The translations under genes and the position numbers were made by a program. From Verrucomicrobiia bacterium (lineage in GTDB: Bacteria; Verrucomicrobiota; Verrucomicrobiia; Verrucomicrobiales; DEV007), in contig JAUIGD010000006.1 in NCBI GenBank assembly GCA_030430255.1, forward strand, positions 1-46,177: DNA of 46,177 nt, in the 5' to 3' direction. Positions 1 through 8,510 of this stretch are shown piece after piece (position 1 is the first letter of the stretch; every line of letters begins with the position of its first letter). The notes beneath the pieces are model-generated. The model saw only the letters and a list, made by a program, of their open reading frames with translations. It was not told the origin of the DNA and ran no database searches.

Positions 1-1
1 G

Positions 2-916
2 GGCCTCGAATGCCTCGCTTACTGCCTCATGGGCAACCACTTCCACCTGCTGCTGCGCGTCCCCGACAAGGAGGCGGCGCTGGAGGGCTGGGGCGAGGAC
101 GAGCTCCTCGGGCGGCTGGAGCGCCTCAACTCCGAGGCCTACACGCGCAAGCTCCTCGCCGACGTGGAGATGTGGCGCTCGAACGGCTCCGGACACGCCG
201 TGGCGAAGCTCGCGGAGTCCGTGCGGGCGCGGCTCTTCGACCTCTCCGCCTTCATGAAGGAGTTCAAACACAAGTTCTCCATGTGGTTCAACCGGCGCCA
301 TGGGCGGCGCGGGCCGCTGTGGGAGGAGCGCTACCGGGCGACCCGGGTGGAGGGCGCAGGGGGGCTGTCTCCGGACGGGCCTTCCGCCCTGTTGGCCGTG
401 GCGGCGTACATCGATCTCAACCCCGTTCGCGCTGGTCTCTGCGACGACCCGAAGGACTACCGCTGGTGCAGCTACGCGGCGGCGGTGGTCGGGGCCAAAG
501 CGGCGCGGCGCGGGATCGCGGCCTGCCTGGGCGCCGGGGGCGACGAGGGACGGAAGGCGCATCTGGCGCGCGACTGGGCGCGGCATGCGAAGCGCTACCG
601 GCTGCTGCTGTTCGGCGTTGGGGAACACCGGGAAGGCGGCTTGACTCCGGACGGGTTGGAGAAGCGTAAGCGGGGATTCACGCAGGCCCAGATCGACAAG
701 GTGTTCGCCCGTGGCGGCAAGCTCACCGTCGCCGAGGCGCTACGCTGCCGGCTGCGGCACTTCACCCGCGGGGTCGCCTTGGGCAGCAAGTCCTTCCTCG
801 GGTCGGCTCTCGCTTCGGATGACGGTCCACCGCAGGATCTTCCCGGTGCGGATTGGGGAGGCTTGGCTGCAATTGGACGACCGCGTGGCTCTCCGGTCGA
901 GGTGCCCGCTCCCTGA
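2..916 (+). CDS. REP-associated tyrosine transposase (RAYT), 5' end outside window
   Basis: IS200/IS605-like Y1 (HUH) transposase of the REP-associated class. The frame is open from base 2, so the start codon lies upstream; 304 residues are visible. The HUH signature is seen as NHFHLLL (His 13 and His 15 of the visible part), followed by RRGPLWEERY and AAYIDLNPVRAGL, all typical of this family. The C-terminal tail ending HFTRGVALGSKSFL resembles the extension that separates RAYTs from ordinary IS200 transposases. Family knowledge: RAYTs nick and move small palindromic REP sequences, and are usually single-copy genes flanked by REPs. Here a REP-like hairpin lies 95 bp past the stop and further copies occur through the window. 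No terminal inverted repeats of an insertion sequence were seen. The catalytic Tyr was not assigned with certainty. Confidence 0.88.
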   Translation, partial: GLECLAYCLMGNHFHLLLRVPDKEAALEGWGEDELLGRLERLNSEAYTRKLLADVEMWRSNGSGHAVAKLAESVRARLFDLSAFMKEFKHKFSMWFNRRHGRRGPLWEERYRATRVEGAGGLSPDGPSALLAVAAYIDLNPVRAGLCDDPKDYRWCSYAAAVVGAKAARRGIAACLGAGGDEGRKAHLARDWARHAKRYRLLLFGVGEHREGGLTPDGLEKRKRGFTQAQIDKVFARGGKLTVAEALRCRLRHFTRGVALGSKSFLGSALASDDGPPQDLPGADWGGLAAIGRPRGSPVEVPAP

Positions 917-970
917 GCTTGGTAGTCGCTCCGGGCAAGGGATGCCCCGGACTCGGGGCGTGATGTGGTA

Positions 971-994
971 GACGCGGGGACGCGGGGACGCGAG
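971..994. repeat. Three direct 8-bp repeats (GACGCGGG-type)
   Basis: Units begin at 971, 979 and 987; the third unit differs at one position. They lie between the transposase stop and the REP-like hairpin at 1012. No function is evident. The block could be a slippage-generated array or part of the REP flank. Confidence 0.5.
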
Positions 995-1011
995 TTCTCC
1001 TGGGCGATCAC

Positions 1012-1031
1012 GGCGGAGACGGAACTCCGCC
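1012..1031. repeat. REP-like palindrome, family A (copy 1)
   Basis: Twenty bases form a hairpin with arms GGCGGAG and CTCCGCC and a 6-nt loop. It lies between the convergent ends of the transposase gene and the minus-strand membrane-protein gene, a usual place for REP elements. It differs at one base from the copy at 28155-28174 and at three from the one at 27939-27958, where two of the changes exchange a G-C pair for C-G. Confidence 0.7.
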
Positions 1032-1140
1032 CTCCCGCGCGGTGGACATCGGTGTAGCCAGATATTGCGTTCAGACGGTTGCAACATCACCGGCGGGGAG
1101 CCTGCGGAGCCGCCATCGGCTTCAGCGAACGCCGCTCGCC

Positions 1141-1965
1141 TTACTCTCCGTCCGTTTCCGGGGCGGCAACGACGTCTTCGGGCGAGGTCAGCGGCCAGCG
1201 GCCGTCGAGGTTGAGGGGCGGGGCGCCGCCTTCGCCTCGCGGGGGGGCGAGCTTGAGCTTGGCGCCTTCGGCGATCTGGAACTCGCCGTAGGTGATGGGG
1301 ATGAGGCCGAAGCACATGCTGCGCTCGTCGGGGCGGGTGACGTGGACGAGGGTGGCGTAGTCCGGCCGGTTGAGGGTCAGGGATGCGCCGGGTTCGAGGA
1401 GGTCGACCGGCGGGGCGCCCCGGGTCGGCAGGATGAGTTCGATGCTGGCGTTCGGGAACTCCGGGCTGCTCGCGCGGACGACCAGCCCGGTGCGGATCAG
1501 GTCGGCGTCGGTGAGCGCGCGGACGAAGTCGACGGTGAACTCGCCGCGGACGTAGGTGATGCGGTCCTCCTTGAGCTTGCTCTCCGAGCGGCGGAAGTTC
1601 TCGATGTAATCCCGCAGCAAGCCGGCGTTGATGAAATCGAGGTGGTGTTGGGCGAAGCCTTGGTAACTGGTTTCGTAGAGCGTGCGCAACTTCTGGAAAT
1701 CGCCGTTCGGGGGGTTGTCGGCGGCGAAGGCGAGCGGCGGCTCGAGCTTCTCCAACTTGGTGAGGATGCGGTAGGGGAGCGGTTCGTCGGGGTGGTTGAA
1801 GATGTAGATGCTTAAAAACCAAGACAGGACGGCGGCGATGCCGAGGACGATGATGAGGATCGTCCACCAGAACAGGGCGCCGATGCGAGGCCTGCGGATG
1901 TTGCCCATCCCGCGCGGGCGCCGGGCGCGGTCGGGGAAGCGACGGGGGACAGCTTCGGCGGGCAT
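1141..1965 (-). CDS. Conserved-looking single-pass membrane protein of unknown function
   Basis: 274 residues if the first ATG is used. A basic, proline/arginine-rich N-terminus is followed by one strong hydrophobic segment at about residues 29-54 (starting GALFWWTILIIVLG), then a soluble region of about 220 residues with no motif I recognise. The positive N-terminus and single segment suggest an N-in, C-out anchored protein. The gene starts 21 bp after the stop of the Fe-S carrier gene on the same strand, so the two are probably cotranscribed. An internal ATG at 1908 (MGNIRRP) is a possible alternative start, since residues 1-19 look like low-complexity leader; neither start has a strong Shine-Dalgarno. 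The function is unknown and the family was not recognised. Confidence 0.75.
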   Translation of the reverse strand: MPAEAVPRRFPDRARRPRGMGNIRRPRIGALFWWTILIIVLGIAAVLSWFLSIYIFNHPDEPLPYRILTKLEKLEPPLAFAADNPPNGDFQKLRTLYETSYQGFAQHHLDFINAGLLRDYIENFRRSESKLKEDRITYVRGEFTVDFVRALTDADLIRTGLVVRASSPEFPNASIELILPTRGAPPVDLLEPGASLTLNRPDYATLVHVTRPDERSMCFGLIPITYGEFQIAEGAKLKLAPPRGEGGAPPLNLDGRWPLTSPEDVVAAPETDGE

Positions 1966-1986
1966 CTCGGGCGGTGGCAGCCGCGG

Positions 1987-2325
1987 CTAGCCCCCGGCGG
2001 GTCTGGGCTCGAAAGACGAGCCGCATCCGCAGGAGCGCGCGGCGTTTGGGTTGTGGACTTTGAAGCCGCTGTCGGCGAGCGCGTCGCTGTAGTCGACCTC
2101 GCACCCGTCGAGGTAGGGGCGGCTCTCGGCGTCGACGAAGACGCGCACCCCGGATCCTTCGGGTTCGATGACCTCATCCCCCTCGGCGGCGGAATCGAGT
2201 TTCATGAGGTATTCCATACCGGCGCAGCCGCCACGGGAGACCTGCAGGCGCAGGCCCCCGGCGTCGGGGCGGGTGGCGAGCAGGGCTTGAAGTTGTTTGA
2301 CGGCGTTTTCGGTGACCGTAATCAT
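1987..2325 (-). CDS. A-type iron-sulfur cluster carrier (HesB/IscA/ErpA family)
   Basis: 112-residue protein of the A-type Fe-S carrier family, which accepts a cluster from the scaffold and passes it to apoproteins in the cytosol. The three family cysteines are visible: one in GGCAGMEY and two in the C-terminal SCGCGSSF, in the usual C-X(~64)-C-X-C arrangement. The N-terminus MITVTENAVKQL and the length are normal for the family. The ATG at 2325 was chosen because GGGAG lies five bases upstream; an in-frame ATG at 2337 would add MGAA. The gene is head to head with mutL, with only 39 bp between start codons, so the promoters must overlap or sit inside the opposite gene. IscA, ErpA and SufA cannot be separated from sequence alone. 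Confidence 0.92.
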   Translation of the reverse strand: MITVTENAVKQLQALLATRPDAGGLRLQVSRGGCAGMEYLMKLDSAAEGDEVIEPEGSGVRVFVDAESRPYLDGCEVDYSDALADSGFKVHNPNAARSCGCGSSFEPRPAGG

Positions 2326-2364
2326 GGCGGCTCCCATGCGGGAACGAAGCATGGGATCGCGCTG

Positions 2365-4179
2365 ATGAGAACCTCGAATTCGCATGTGCGGGTCATGCCC
2401 GAGGCCCTGGCGAGCCAGGTGGCGGCGGGCGAGGTCGTCGAGCGGCCCGCGTCGGTGGTGAAAGAGTTGGTGGAGAACGCGCTCGACGCCGGCGCGCGCC
2501 GGGTCGAGGTGTTGGCCGAGCGCGGTGGGGCGTCGCTGCTGCGGGTGGTCGACGACGGTTCGGGGATGGCGCGGGAGGACGCGATCCTGGCGGTGGAGCG
2601 GCATGCGACGAGCAAGCTGGCGACCAAGGAGGACCTGGCGAAGATCCGCACCTATGGATTCCGCGGCGAGGCTTTGCCGAGCATCGCCAGTGTTTCGCGG
2701 TTCCGGTTGGCGACGCGCGAACACGGGGCGGTGTCGGGGACGGAGGTGTTGATCGATGGAGGGAAGTTGATCGAGGTGCGGGAATGTGGCGATCCGCCCG
2801 GGACGGGGGTGGAGGTGCGCGGCCTGTTCTACAATGTGCCGGCGCGGCGCAAGTTCCTCAGGGCGGAGGCGACCGAGTTCGCGCACATCGAGGCGGCGGT
2901 GCGGGTGGCGGCGCTGGCGCGCCCGGACGTGGCGTTCACCTTGCGCCACGGCCGGCGGTTGGTGTTTCAGGTTGGCTCGGCGCGCGGGCGGCTTGAGCGC
3001 ATCGCCGACTTGGCCGGTGCGGATCTCGCCGAGTCCCTGCTGGCGGTCGAGGGGACATCGGGCGCCGACGGGTGGTCGGTCGAGGGTTGGGTCGGGCGGC
3101 CCGGGCAAGGGAGGTCGGGGCGCTCGATGCAATACGTGTTCCTGAACGGGCGGCCGATCGAGGCGGCGCCGGTGTCGATCGGCGTGCGCGAGGCCTATGC
3201 GGGGTTGATGGAGCGGGGGATGCACCCGGCGGTGTTCCTGTTTCTGGCCGGCGATCCGGGGGACTTCGACATCAACGTCCACCCGGCGAAGCGCGAGGTG
3301 CGGATCCACCGGCCGCGGGCGGTCCAGAACTTGGTGGGGGAGGCGGTGCGCCGGGCGCTGCTGGGGCTCGGGGAGCCTCGGGCGTCAACGGGGGGCTCGC
3401 CCGTGGAATCGGCTGGTTCCGGGCAACCGGAAGAGCGACCGGCTTGGAAGCCGCTGCCGCTCCCCGCCGCCCAACGCCATCTGCCGCTCCACACGGCGTC
3501 GGCGCCCGAAGCGGCGGATCCTCCGGCGGCGCCGGGGGGGGACGCCCCCGAGGCCGGAGGGGGGGGATCGCTGCCGGCTCCTGCGTCCCAGCCCTCAGGA
3601 ACCGCGGCGCGGTTCCGGGTGCTCGGTGCGTTGGGGGCACGCTACCTGGTGTTGGAGGGCGAGGAGGGGCTGGTGTTGATGCACCGGCGGGCGGCGCACG
3701 AGCGGGTGCTCTTTGAAGAGGCCCTCACGGCGGCGGAGTCGGGGGGCGTGCAGAGCCAGTCGCTGCTCAGCCCCGCCACGCTGAAGCTCGGCCCCGAGGA
3801 CTATCGGGTGGCCGTCGACCACGCCGGGGCGCTCGACCGGTTGGGGGTCGGGGTGGAGCCGTTCGGGGTCAACACTTTGAAAGTCGATCGTCTGCCCGCG
3901 TTCTGTGGGGGCACCGACCCCGGCGCGTTTGTCACCGCCTTGGTGGCCGACATCCGCGAGAGCGGCGCCAAGGCGGGGCGCCGGGCGGGAGAGCGGGAGT
4001 TGGCGGCGGCGGTCAGCTCCCGCGCGGCGCGGGCGGGCGAGGCCGACCACCGCGAGGAGTGGGATGCGTTGGTGGAGCGACTGATGGCCTGCGAGATGCC
4101 CTACTGCGATGCCAGGGGGCGACCGACCTTGATTCAATTCTCGCACCAAGAGCTGGCGCGGCGTTTTTCCATTCGCTGA
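2365..4179 (+). CDS. mutL: DNA mismatch repair protein MutL
   Basis: 604 residues. The N-terminal GHKL ATPase is complete: ELVENALDAGA (Asn 38 region), VDDGSGM (62-68) and TYGFRGEAL (96-104). A proline/alanine/glycine-rich linker runs from about 335 to 415, followed by the C-terminal dimerisation domain. MutL couples MutS mismatch recognition to strand removal. Oddity: the metal-binding endonuclease motif DQHA(X)2E(X)4E of nicking MutL proteins reads HRRAAHERVLFEE here (440-452), and the later Cys-Pro-His-type motif reads CDARGRP, so the C-terminal domain is probably not a nuclease. The ATG at 2365 was chosen because the conserved N-terminus (VRVMPEALASQVAAGEVVERP) starts just after it; the open frame extends upstream, but that part is antisense to the Fe-S carrier gene. 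Confidence 0.95.
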   Translation: MRTSNSHVRVMPEALASQVAAGEVVERPASVVKELVENALDAGARRVEVLAERGGASLLRVVDDGSGMAREDAILAVERHATSKLATKEDLAKIRTYGFRGEALPSIASVSRFRLATREHGAVSGTEVLIDGGKLIEVRECGDPPGTGVEVRGLFYNVPARRKFLRAEATEFAHIEAAVRVAALARPDVAFTLRHGRRLVFQVGSARGRLERIADLAGADLAESLLAVEGTSGADGWSVEGWVGRPGQGRSGRSMQYVFLNGRPIEAAPVSIGVREAYAGLMERGMHPAVFLFLAGDPGDFDINVHPAKREVRIHRPRAVQNLVGEAVRRALLGLGEPRASTGGSPVESAGSGQPEERPAWKPLPLPAAQRHLPLHTASAPEAADPPAAPGGDAPEAGGGGSLPAPASQPSGTAARFRVLGALGARYLVLEGEEGLVLMHRRAAHERVLFEEALTAAESGGVQSQSLLSPATLKLGPEDYRVAVDHAGALDRLGVGVEPFGVNTLKVDRLPAFCGGTDPGAFVTALVADIRESGAKAGRRAGERELAAAVSSRAARAGEADHREEWDALVERLMACEMPYCDARGRPTLIQFSHQELARRFSIR

Positions 4180-4352
4180 GGGAAGTTCATCCCCCGCCGA
4201 CCCGAGGGGGCTGGATCGACTTCAACGGGGCAGCGCGGTGCAAAATCGTCTCAGCGATGAGATTCTCTGTGAGAATTTTCGCAATTATTGCAAAAATTGG
4301 TTGCCGCGCTCCATGAATTATCATAATTTAAAACAGAATTACAAATTCGAGA
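4180..4352 (+). promoter_or_regulatory. AT-rich intergenic region, probable promoter of the prepilin-like gene
   Basis: The stretch 4240-4352 is strikingly AT-rich against its surroundings. It contains short inverted repeats (GCAAT-T-ATTGC near 4278) and a CATAAT box at 4322-4327 preceded by TTGCCG about 15 bp upstream, which could serve as -10 and -35 elements. The ATG at 4353 has no clear Shine-Dalgarno. The exact promoter is an inference. Confidence 0.4.
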
Positions 4353-4757
4353 ATGAAGGCGTTTCCCAACCACTCCCAGCCAGCGCTCCGGTGCGCGGGC
4401 TTTGGACTGACCGAACTGCTCACCGTGATCGCGGTCATCGGCGTCATCGCGGCGCTGGCGATTCCCGCGCTGGCCGGCATCAGTGATTCGGCGAACAACC
4501 GGCGCTGCGCGCGGATCGCCCAAGAGTATGCGAATCTCGCTGCGGGGGCCAATGCGGCGGGGTGCGAGGCCTTGGCGGCGGCCACCTCGGTGGCGGAAGC
4601 CTTGGAAATGTTGACCGCGGGGGTCGCGGGCAGCGGGATTTTCGCCGACCTCGAGTTCAAGCTGGACGACATCTGCGAGGGCGACCGCAACCGGGCGGCA
4701 CATCATCTCGAACTGGTGAACGGCCAACTGCTCTACGAGCCGGACGAACCATTTTAA
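4353..4757 (+). CDS. Prepilin-type N-terminal methylation protein (pseudopilin-like)
   Basis: 134 residues. The N-terminus has a class III (type IV pilin) signal: a short leader ending in Gly 16, then FGLTELLTVIAVIGVIAALA, with Glu at +5 of the mature protein and a hydrophobic helix of about 20 residues. A prepilin peptidase would cut after Gly 16 and methylate Phe 17. The remaining ~95 residues are alanine-rich with an acidic C-terminus and match no specific pilin that I recognise. Such orphan pseudopilins (GspG/GspH-like) are abundant in Verrucomicrobiota and often have no neighbouring secretion genes; none is seen here. A plausible terminator follows the gene. Whether it forms a pilus or belongs to a type II secretion-like system is unknown. 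Confidence 0.85.
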   Translation: MKAFPNHSQPALRCAGFGLTELLTVIAVIGVIAALAIPALAGISDSANNRRCARIAQEYANLAAGANAAGCEALAAATSVAEALEMLTAGVAGSGIFADLEFKLDDICEGDRNRAAHHLELVNGQLLYEPDEPF

Positions 4758-4807
4758 CGGGGCACCTTTCGCCCTGACGATTTCTCATCCCGCGCCTACA
4801 CAGGGGT

Positions 4808-4841
4808 CGCTCCGCAATTTGCGGGGCGGCCCCACTTTTTT
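4808..4841 (+). terminator. Possible rho-independent terminator after the prepilin-like gene
   Basis: CGCTCCGCA pairs with TGCGGGGCG (9 bp with one G-T wobble, 3-nt loop). GCCCCAC and a run of six T follow. An alternative short GGGG/CCCC hairpin lies directly before the T-run. It falls between the prepilin-like gene and the DUF58 gene. Confidence 0.45.
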
Positions 4842-4849
4842 GGTGGCTT

Positions 4850-6028
4850 GTGGTGGCGTTCGCGGATCACTTTCGGCACCCCGGTCGGGGAGTCGTGCGA
4901 GCGAGACGAAACAGCAGCGATGAGAAGCCGAAGCTCACCCCGAGGGGGCGGGGGGTGCTGGGGGCGTCTTTGATCGCGTTGGTCGGCGGCGCGATGGCGG
5001 GTGCGGTGGTGGTGGTGGAACTGGGTCTTCTGGGCCTGCTGCTGCTGCTGGCTGCGCGGGTGTGGTGCGTCGCCAACCTGCGCCGCCTGCGCCTGCGCCG
5101 GTCGTTGCCGACCGCGGTATTCTGTGGGGCGGACTTCGACTTCGAACTCGAGCTGGCGAACGGGCGCCGCTGGCTGGCCGCACGCGACGTGTTGGTGTCC
5201 GACCGTTTCCTGCCGTTCCACGACCGCGGAGTGAGCATCGGGGTGCTGCCGGCGGGTGAGATCGAGCGGCAGCGGTTTGTGGCACGGGTCGTGGCGCGGG
5301 GGCCGATCGACGGGGTCGGTTATCGGCTGCAGTCGAGTTTCCCGTTCGGGCTGTTCGTGCTGGCCTTGCGGCGCCGCGGACGCGCCCGGGTGTTGGCCTA
5401 TCCGCGGCCGGTGTTGCCCGAGGCGCTGCGGGCGACCGGCTTCGACAGCGCCGAGGACGATGCGGCGGCGGCGGCGTTCGCGGACCGGGAGGGGGAACTG
5501 CGCGGGGTGCGCGAGTTTCAACGGGGCGACCCGCTCAAAGAGGTGGCCTGGCGTGCGTTCGCGCGGACGGGCAAGCTGGCGGTGCGCGAGCACGACCGGC
5601 CGCTGCCGGAGCGCTACGCCCTCGTCTTCCACTCGTATTGCCCGCCGGGGAAGGTCATCTGGTCGGAGAGTTTCGAGCATGCCCTGAGCTTGGTGGCCGG
5701 GCTGCTGTGCATGGCGCGCGACCAGGGGATGCCCGTCGAACTGTTGGCCCCGTTCACGGCCTGGCGGCGGATGGAGGTGCGCGGGGACATGCGGGAGGCC
5801 TTGGAGGCGTTGGCGCTGGCGGAGCACGAGCCCGCCCCTTCGCTGGAGGCGGTGTCGGCGGCGCTGCGCGACCTGCCTGGCGATCATCCGGTGTTCGTGG
5901 TCAGCGAGGCGCCGCTGGACCTGTGGGCGGACCGCTTGCCGGACCTCGGGCGCAACGTCACCTGCCTCGACAACCGCTCGCTGCGCATGAAGCGCGCGGT
6001 GTTGACCAAGTTCCGCAAGGTGGCATGA
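4850..6028 (+). CDS. DUF58 domain protein
   Basis: 392 residues from a GTG start. Two hydrophobic segments lie near the N-terminus (about 36-72), followed by a beta-rich region and the DUF58 signature around residues 218-250: GELRGVREFQRGDPLKEVAW, then ARTGKLAVREHD. Family knowledge: DUF58 proteins are membrane-associated, have a von Willebrand A-like fold, and are usually encoded with a MoxR AAA+ ATPase and a TgpA-type transglutaminase; their biochemical role is unsettled. Here the stop codon overlaps the start of the transglutaminase gene (ATGA), so the pair is translationally coupled, but no MoxR gene is adjacent. An in-frame GTG at 4895 is an alternative start, which would give a shorter basic N-terminus before the first membrane segment. 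Confidence 0.88.
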   Translation: MVAFADHFRHPGRGVVRARRNSSDEKPKLTPRGRGVLGASLIALVGGAMAGAVVVVELGLLGLLLLLAARVWCVANLRRLRLRRSLPTAVFCGADFDFELELANGRRWLAARDVLVSDRFLPFHDRGVSIGVLPAGEIERQRFVARVVARGPIDGVGYRLQSSFPFGLFVLALRRRGRARVLAYPRPVLPEALRATGFDSAEDDAAAAAFADREGELRGVREFQRGDPLKEVAWRAFARTGKLAVREHDRPLPERYALVFHSYCPPGKVIWSESFEHALSLVAGLLCMARDQGMPVELLAPFTAWRRMEVRGDMREALEALALAEHEPAPSLEAVSAALRDLPGDHPVFVVSEAPLDLWADRLPDLGRNVTCLDNRSLRMKRAVLTKFRKVA

Positions 6029-8187
6029 AGGCGCTCTGGCCATCGCTCGTGCTGCTGGTCTGCTGCAGCGTTCCGGCGCTCGGAGCCGGCGCTGCGCCGG
6101 TGGCGATCGCGGTGCTGGCCGGTGGCCTCGCGGTGGTCGCCCTGCGCGGGAGCTGGCCGCGGCTCGGTGCGGCGCTCGGCGTGGCGGGGCTCGCGGGCGC
6201 CTTGGTGGCTGCTGGCTTGGCGACGCAGAAAGCGGGTCCGGCGGCGCTCATCCTCGCCCTCCCGGCGGCGGTCGCGCTCGTGGCGCTGCTGGCGGCGGTG
6301 GGAGCCGAGCGGGATGGGGAGCACGGCGGCGACGGCGAGGCGTCGGCCGCCGGTGGGGCGTGGTCGACCTTGGCCTTCTACGCGGTGGCGGTGGCGGCCT
6401 ATGTTTTGTTGAGCGGTGTCCCGAGCGGCCTGGCCTCCCCGTTGCGCGCGGCGATCGCCGCCCTGGCGTTCGCGTGTGCGATGCTCGGTTGGCGGACGGC
6501 GCCGCCGCCGCGGCGGTTCCGTCGGCTGCGGGGGCTGCCGGCTGCCGGATGGGGGGTGTTGGGGGCGATGTTCGCGGCGGTCTTGGCCATGCTGCTCCAA
6601 CCGCTGCCGTGGGCGGGAACAGAGGTGGTCGAGGCGAGTGCCCACGCGCGGGAGTGGGGGCGTTCGATGCTCGACCGTTGGCAGGGGGACGGACGCGGCG
6701 GCGCGACCGACGACGCTGGCGGCGGCACGGGGCTCGGCGGTGCGGTCGCAGGCGAGGGCAGTGAGGAGGAGGGGCGCCGGTTGCCAGACCGCGCCGAGCT
6801 GCAGCTGAGCGAGGTGGAGTTCGCCCACATCCAACTGCGCGATGCCGGTGAGTTCGCCACCTTCATCGCCCGCCCACGCTACCTGCGCCGGCAGGCGCTG
6901 GAGCGCTACGAGGAGGGTGCCTGGCTGCCGGGCGCTGGCGGACGCGGTGTGGTCGAGGACACCGACGACGGGCTCGTCGACGGATGGGTGCAACTCGGGA
7001 GAGCGGGGCAAGGGGCTCGCGGTGCGCCCCTCACGCACCGGGTGTATTTGCCATCGGCGCCGGGTTTCGGCGTCATGGCGATCCAGGGCATGTCGGCGGT
7101 GCGGCTGCCCTTCGTGCTCGAGTCGGCGCCAGACACGTTCGAGGCCGAACTGCGGGGAGCGGTCTACTACGATGCCAGATCGTCCCCGCTGGTGTTCGCG
7201 GAGTTGGAGCGCCGCGGGGAGCGGATCGTGGCGGCGGCCGGAGTGCGCCCTGACCCCTCAGGTGCCGCGGGCCGTGCGGCCGGGGGGCGGCTGGCCGATA
7301 CCGTGGCGGAGATCATCGCCGAGGCGAGCTCGGACGCGGAACGCCTGCGGGCGATCCGGGGGTTCCTGCATCGGCAATGTCGCTATTCGCTGCGCGTCGA
7401 GAACCCGCAGGAGCTCGAGCCGCTGACGAATTTCCTGTATGGCGAACGCGTCGGATGGTGTGAGCACTTCGCTTCGGCCGCGGCGTTGATGGCGCTCGAG
7501 GCGGGGATCCCAGCACGGGTCGCCTACGGCTTCAGCGGTGGGACGGCCTACCCGGGGCCGCGCGTCGTGACCTACCGCGAGTTCGACGGCCACGCTTGGA
7601 CCGAAGTGCTCTTGGAGGGCTTCGGATGGGTGGTGTTCGAGGCCACCCCCCCCGATCAGGGGGCGCTCCACCCGCCGCGCCCCGGCGATGGGGGCGGAGC
7701 CGATCGCTTCGGCCCCGACCTCAGCGGCTACGCCGACGCCGCGTCGCTGCCGGGCGGCGACGCGGGCTCCCAACCCGAGCCCGTGTCGCGGCGCGGCTGG
7801 GGAGACGTCGCGGGTTGGGCGCTGCGGCTCGGTGCCGCCGCCCTGGTGGGGATGGCGCTGGTCGCGCTTTGGCGTTGGGCGATGCGCGGCGCCGAGCCAG
7901 AGCCCGAATCGGAACCGGAAGCGCGCGCGGCCCGTGACGCCGAGCGCTCGGCGCCCGCCTACCTACGTGAGTTCTTGCGGCTGTGCCGCGAGCGCGGGCG
8001 ACCGAAGCCCATGGGCGAGACCTTGCGCGAGGCGGCGTCCGCTCTGGCGCGTGCGGGTTTGGACGAGCGCGCGTTGTGGCGCCTGGCGGACTACCACTAT
8101 GCGGTGAGCTACGCGGGCGGCGCGCGCGACCGGGGGGAGGAGCGCAGCCTCCGAGACGCGATGAAGCGGCTGCGCAAAGGCGAGTGA
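6025..8187 (+). CDS. Membrane transglutaminase-like protein (TgpA family)
   Basis: 720 residues. About six hydrophobic segments lie in the first ~200 residues, then a large extracytoplasmic region with a transglutaminase-like domain, one further membrane segment near residues 600-620, and a C-terminal DUF4129-type tail. The catalytic Cys lies in GWCEHFASA and the His in DGHAWTEV; the third position falls in VVFEATPP. This domain order matches TgpA proteins, whose active site faces the periplasm; their substrate is unknown, and protease rather than cross-linking activity is possible. The ATG at 6025 overlaps the DUF58 stop. The frame is open upstream, but that part overlaps the DUF58 coding sequence. 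The gene converges on the DUF3820 gene, with 11 bp between the stops. Confidence 0.9.
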   Translation: MKALWPSLVLLVCCSVPALGAGAAPVAIAVLAGGLAVVALRGSWPRLGAALGVAGLAGALVAAGLATQKAGPAALILALPAAVALVALLAAVGAERDGEHGGDGEASAAGGAWSTLAFYAVAVAAYVLLSGVPSGLASPLRAAIAALAFACAMLGWRTAPPPRRFRRLRGLPAAGWGVLGAMFAAVLAMLLQPLPWAGTEVVEASAHAREWGRSMLDRWQGDGRGGATDDAGGGTGLGGAVAGEGSEEEGRRLPDRAELQLSEVEFAHIQLRDAGEFATFIARPRYLRRQALERYEEGAWLPGAGGRGVVEDTDDGLVDGWVQLGRAGQGARGAPLTHRVYLPSAPGFGVMAIQGMSAVRLPFVLESAPDTFEAELRGAVYYDARSSPLVFAELERRGERIVAAAGVRPDPSGAAGRAAGGRLADTVAEIIAEASSDAERLRAIRGFLHRQCRYSLRVENPQELEPLTNFLYGERVGWCEHFASAAALMALEAGIPARVAYGFSGGTAYPGPRVVTYREFDGHAWTEVLLEGFGWVVFEATPPDQGALHPPRPGDGGGADRFGPDLSGYADAASLPGGDAGSQPEPVSRRGWGDVAGWALRLGAAALVGMALVALWRWAMRGAEPEPESEPEARAARDAERSAPAYLREFLRLCRERGRPKPMGETLREAASALARAGLDERALWRLADYHYAVSYAGGARDRGEERSLRDAMKRLRKGE

Positions 8188-8198
8188 AGACCGGATTC

Positions 8199-8510
8199 TC
8201 AATCCTCGCCGAACTGCCACTCGCGGCGCGCGGGCTTGCGTAGTTTCGTGCGGCCGCCGTTGCGCATCCGGAACGGCGCGAAGACTTCGTCGCTGCCGTC
8301 TTTCTTGATGTGATAGAGCAGCTCCATCAGCTCGCCGAGGCGGCCGGAGGGGAATCCGCCGTGGTGGGTGAACCATTGGAGGTACTCGAACGGCAGGTCG
8401 AAGAGGGGCACGCCGCGCGGCGGGTATTCCTTCGGGCCGTAGCGCCCGAACGGCATGTGCCAGCGGCCGATCTCGGCAAGGGTTTGGGCGGCCTCTTCGG
8501 GATCGATCAT
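8199..8510 (-). CDS. DUF3820 family small protein
   Basis: 103 residues. The central part has the DUF3820 pattern: HMPFGRYG, then GVPLFDLPFEYLQWF and a GRLGELMELLYHIK segment. Family knowledge: DUF3820 is a small domain found alone or attached to exonucleases, sometimes annotated as a putative quorum-sensing-regulated virulence factor; its biochemical role is not established. The C-terminus is basic (RTKLRKPARR), which could suit nucleic-acid contact, but that is inference. It is a lone minus-strand gene, convergent with the transglutaminase gene on one side and divergent from the ECF sigma operon on the other. Confidence 0.85.
   Translation of the reverse strand: MIDPEEAAQTLAEIGRWHMPFGRYGPKEYPPRGVPLFDLPFEYLQWFTHHGGFPSGRLGELMELLYHIKKDGSDEVFAPFRMRNGGRTKLRKPARREWQFGED

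Noticed and set aside
2053-2364. Upstream extension of mutL to an earlier start
   Set aside because: The extension is antisense to the Fe-S carrier gene and has no similarity to MutL; the conserved N-terminus begins after the ATG at 2365.
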